Assembly (NCBI GenBank): GCA_031278835.1
Contig: JAITJP010000193.1
Coordinates: 1 to 7,613 of the forward strand
Reading direction: 5' to 3'
From: Deltaproteobacteria bacterium
GTDB taxonomy: Bacteria > Desulfobacterota > Desulfarculia > Adiutricales > Adiutricaceae
Length of the DNA: 7,613 nucleotides
Shown in pieces: positions 6,580-7,613 of this stretch. Positions within the stretch are counted from its first letter, which is position 1. Each line of letters opens with the position of its first letter. Both the position numbers and the translations under genes were made by a program. The notes under the pieces were generated by a model. That model was not told the origin of the DNA. It made no database searches and was given only the letters and a program-made list of their open reading frames with translations.

Positions 6580-6718
6580 GCGTAAATCCTCCGTTTGAGT
6601 TTCGCCAAATATGGACCCTTAACTAGGGCCTGAAATTCCCGGGCCAGTCGCCATCGCCGGTCAGGATTTCGTTTTCTCGAAACATGGGGCCGAGGGCCCC
6701 GGGAAACTTATTAAAATT

Positions 6719-6747
6719 AGATTAGAAACGGCCAGACGCCCTTTCAA
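6719..6747 (-). promoter_or_regulatory. Candidate sigma-70-type promoter for pal
   Basis: On the minus strand, TTGAAA (complement of 6742-6747) is followed after exactly 17 bp by TAATCT (complement of 6719-6724). The -35 matches five of six consensus bases and the -10 three of six. The leader would be about 130 nt and would include the GGGGCC/GGCCCC hairpin at 6686-6700. Confidence 0.4.
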
Positions 6748-7227
6748 TTTCAAAACCTGACAAACTAACAAAGGCCACTAGCTGGTTGATAATCTTTTAG
6801 ACCGCCCAGAAATTACGATTCGGGGACAACAAACTAGATTTTTCCATTTTAGTTTGTTTTGCAGAAAAAAGCAAAAAAACCAAGCGATATCGGCTTGAGA
6901 GAGCCAAGGAAAGCCTTGTGGGACAATCTCGACCGGGCCCGCTTGGAATAAGAACTATTATAGACCAGAAATTACTGACCATAGGACTTCCGAAGTTTTA
7001 TCAATGGAAGCTTAGAATCATATTAAGGACAAAAACCCATGTTGAAGGCATTATAAGGCGCCTCAGGCTGGCTGTCAATCGTTTTATTGCTAAGCATTTT
7101 TTTTGACCAGCCCAAAAAAACCACCAAAGTATCCATGTTTAATTTCCCCCAGGCCCAAACCCAACCAAGCCAAGGGCGGCTTTTCATTGGCCCCCAAAAA
7201 GCTGGCCAAAGTAGCTTAACTAACCAG

Positions 7228-7259
7228 GGCCCGGCCCATTAAGCCCCAGGGCCTTTTTT
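7228..7259 (+). terminator. Possible plus-strand terminator-like hairpin
   Basis: GGCCC (7228-7232) can pair with GGGCC (7249-7253), with an inner GGC/GCC pairing, and six T follow (7254-7259). The arms are short and made of the GGCC words that fill this region, so it may be coincidence. No plus-strand gene is recognised upstream. Confidence 0.25.
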
Positions 7260-7613
7260 GGCCCGGCCCGATTTAAAAATCTGGGGGGATCGGCCCCGGC
7301 CAAAACTGGCCCGATAAAGGGCCAAATTAGCCCCTGGCAGCCCGGCAAAAGCCTTGGCCAGGTCTTTAGCCCAATTTTTTTCTCAAGGCCGCCTGGGGGC
7401 CTTCAGGGCCGATTACCAGGCCCGGGCCTAACCGTGGCTCTTTCTATGATTTTTGGCCAAATAAATTATCTAAAAAAGCACTGCCAGGGCCAGTAAAATT
7501 AGCCCGCGGCCAAATTTAAACGCTTATCAATAGTCCTTATCAGCCCCGGCTCTAGGAAAGTTAAGGCCCGGATCTAATTTAAAAAATAAAAATTTAAAAA
7601 CTTTGTTACAAAG

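Larger units (their letters stand above)
6580..7613. other. Gene-poor 1-kb stretch upstream of pal
   Basis: No open frame with recognisable protein character was found on either strand, and no tRNA, tmRNA, RNase P or SRP RNA signature was seen by eye. The first 170 bp hold the pal leader and promoter candidate. From about 7150 to the end the sequence is a patchwork of GGCC/GGGCC blocks and A/T runs, with short coding-looking fragments broken by stops in every frame. Hairpins: 6686-6700 (GGGGCC/GGCCCC, loop GAG), 6828-6858 (AACAAACTA/TAGTTTGTT, 13-nt loop) and 7228-7259. It may include decayed gene remnants, but none can be identified. Confidence 0.55.

Noticed and set aside
7525..7613. Minus-strand gene entering from the right edge
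   Set aside because: Two frames stop within 40 bases, and the third stays open for only 28 codons with no coding character.
6580..7613. tRNA, tmRNA, RNase P RNA or SRP RNA
   Set aside because: No T-loop-like GTTCGAATC motif and no conserved core motifs of these RNAs were found on either strand by eye.
1..7613. CRISPR array, insertion sequence or phage genes
   Set aside because: No regularly spaced long repeats, terminal inverted repeats with a transposase, or phage-type proteins were seen.

Overview
The window looks like a chromosomal segment from a Gram-negative, motile bacterium. A Pal lipoprotein implies an outer membrane, and a full-length CheA plus a CheD protein imply chemotaxis. The style of the proteins (CheD, a CheB-type receiver, a signal-peptide-bearing glutaminyl cyclase, a short Pal) suggests a deltaproteobacterial / Desulfobacterota-like lineage. 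That placement is an inference from gene content; no ribosomal or other phylogenetic marker lies in the window. The DNA alternates A/T homopolymer runs with a strong excess of the tetranucleotide GGCC, most visible between genes.

All five convincing genes lie on the minus strand. In transcription order (right to left) they are: pal (6136-6579), a receiver-domain response regulator with an unassigned C-terminal half (4597-5364), cheA (2161-4368), a CheD-CheB-receiver fusion (765-1844), and a glutaminyl-peptide cyclotransferase cut by the left window edge (1-726). Spacing and terminators suggest separate units. pal has its own promoter candidate and a strong terminator. The regulator and cheA are separated by 228 bp of AT-rich DNA. 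cheA ends in a two-tier hairpin terminator, and 316 bp separate it from cheD. Only cheD and the cyclotransferase (38 bp apart, no hairpin) look co-transcribed.

Functionally the core is a chemotaxis signalling module. CheA would phosphorylate receiver domains, and one such domain is fused to the receptor deamidase CheD. That receiver resembles the N-terminal domain of CheB, but the methylesterase domain is absent, so this may be a phosphorylation-controlled receptor deamidase. No CheW, CheR, complete CheB, CheY or receptor gene is in the window. Pal and the cyclotransferase are envelope proteins without an obvious link to chemotaxis.

Two stretches have no convincing gene: 5365-6135, which contains the pal terminator, and 6580-7613, which contains the pal promoter candidate followed by a GGCC-rich patchwork. 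The most interesting items are the CheD-receiver fusion, a plus-strand terminator with no plus-strand gene in front of it (2044-2069), and the GGCC-dense right end.
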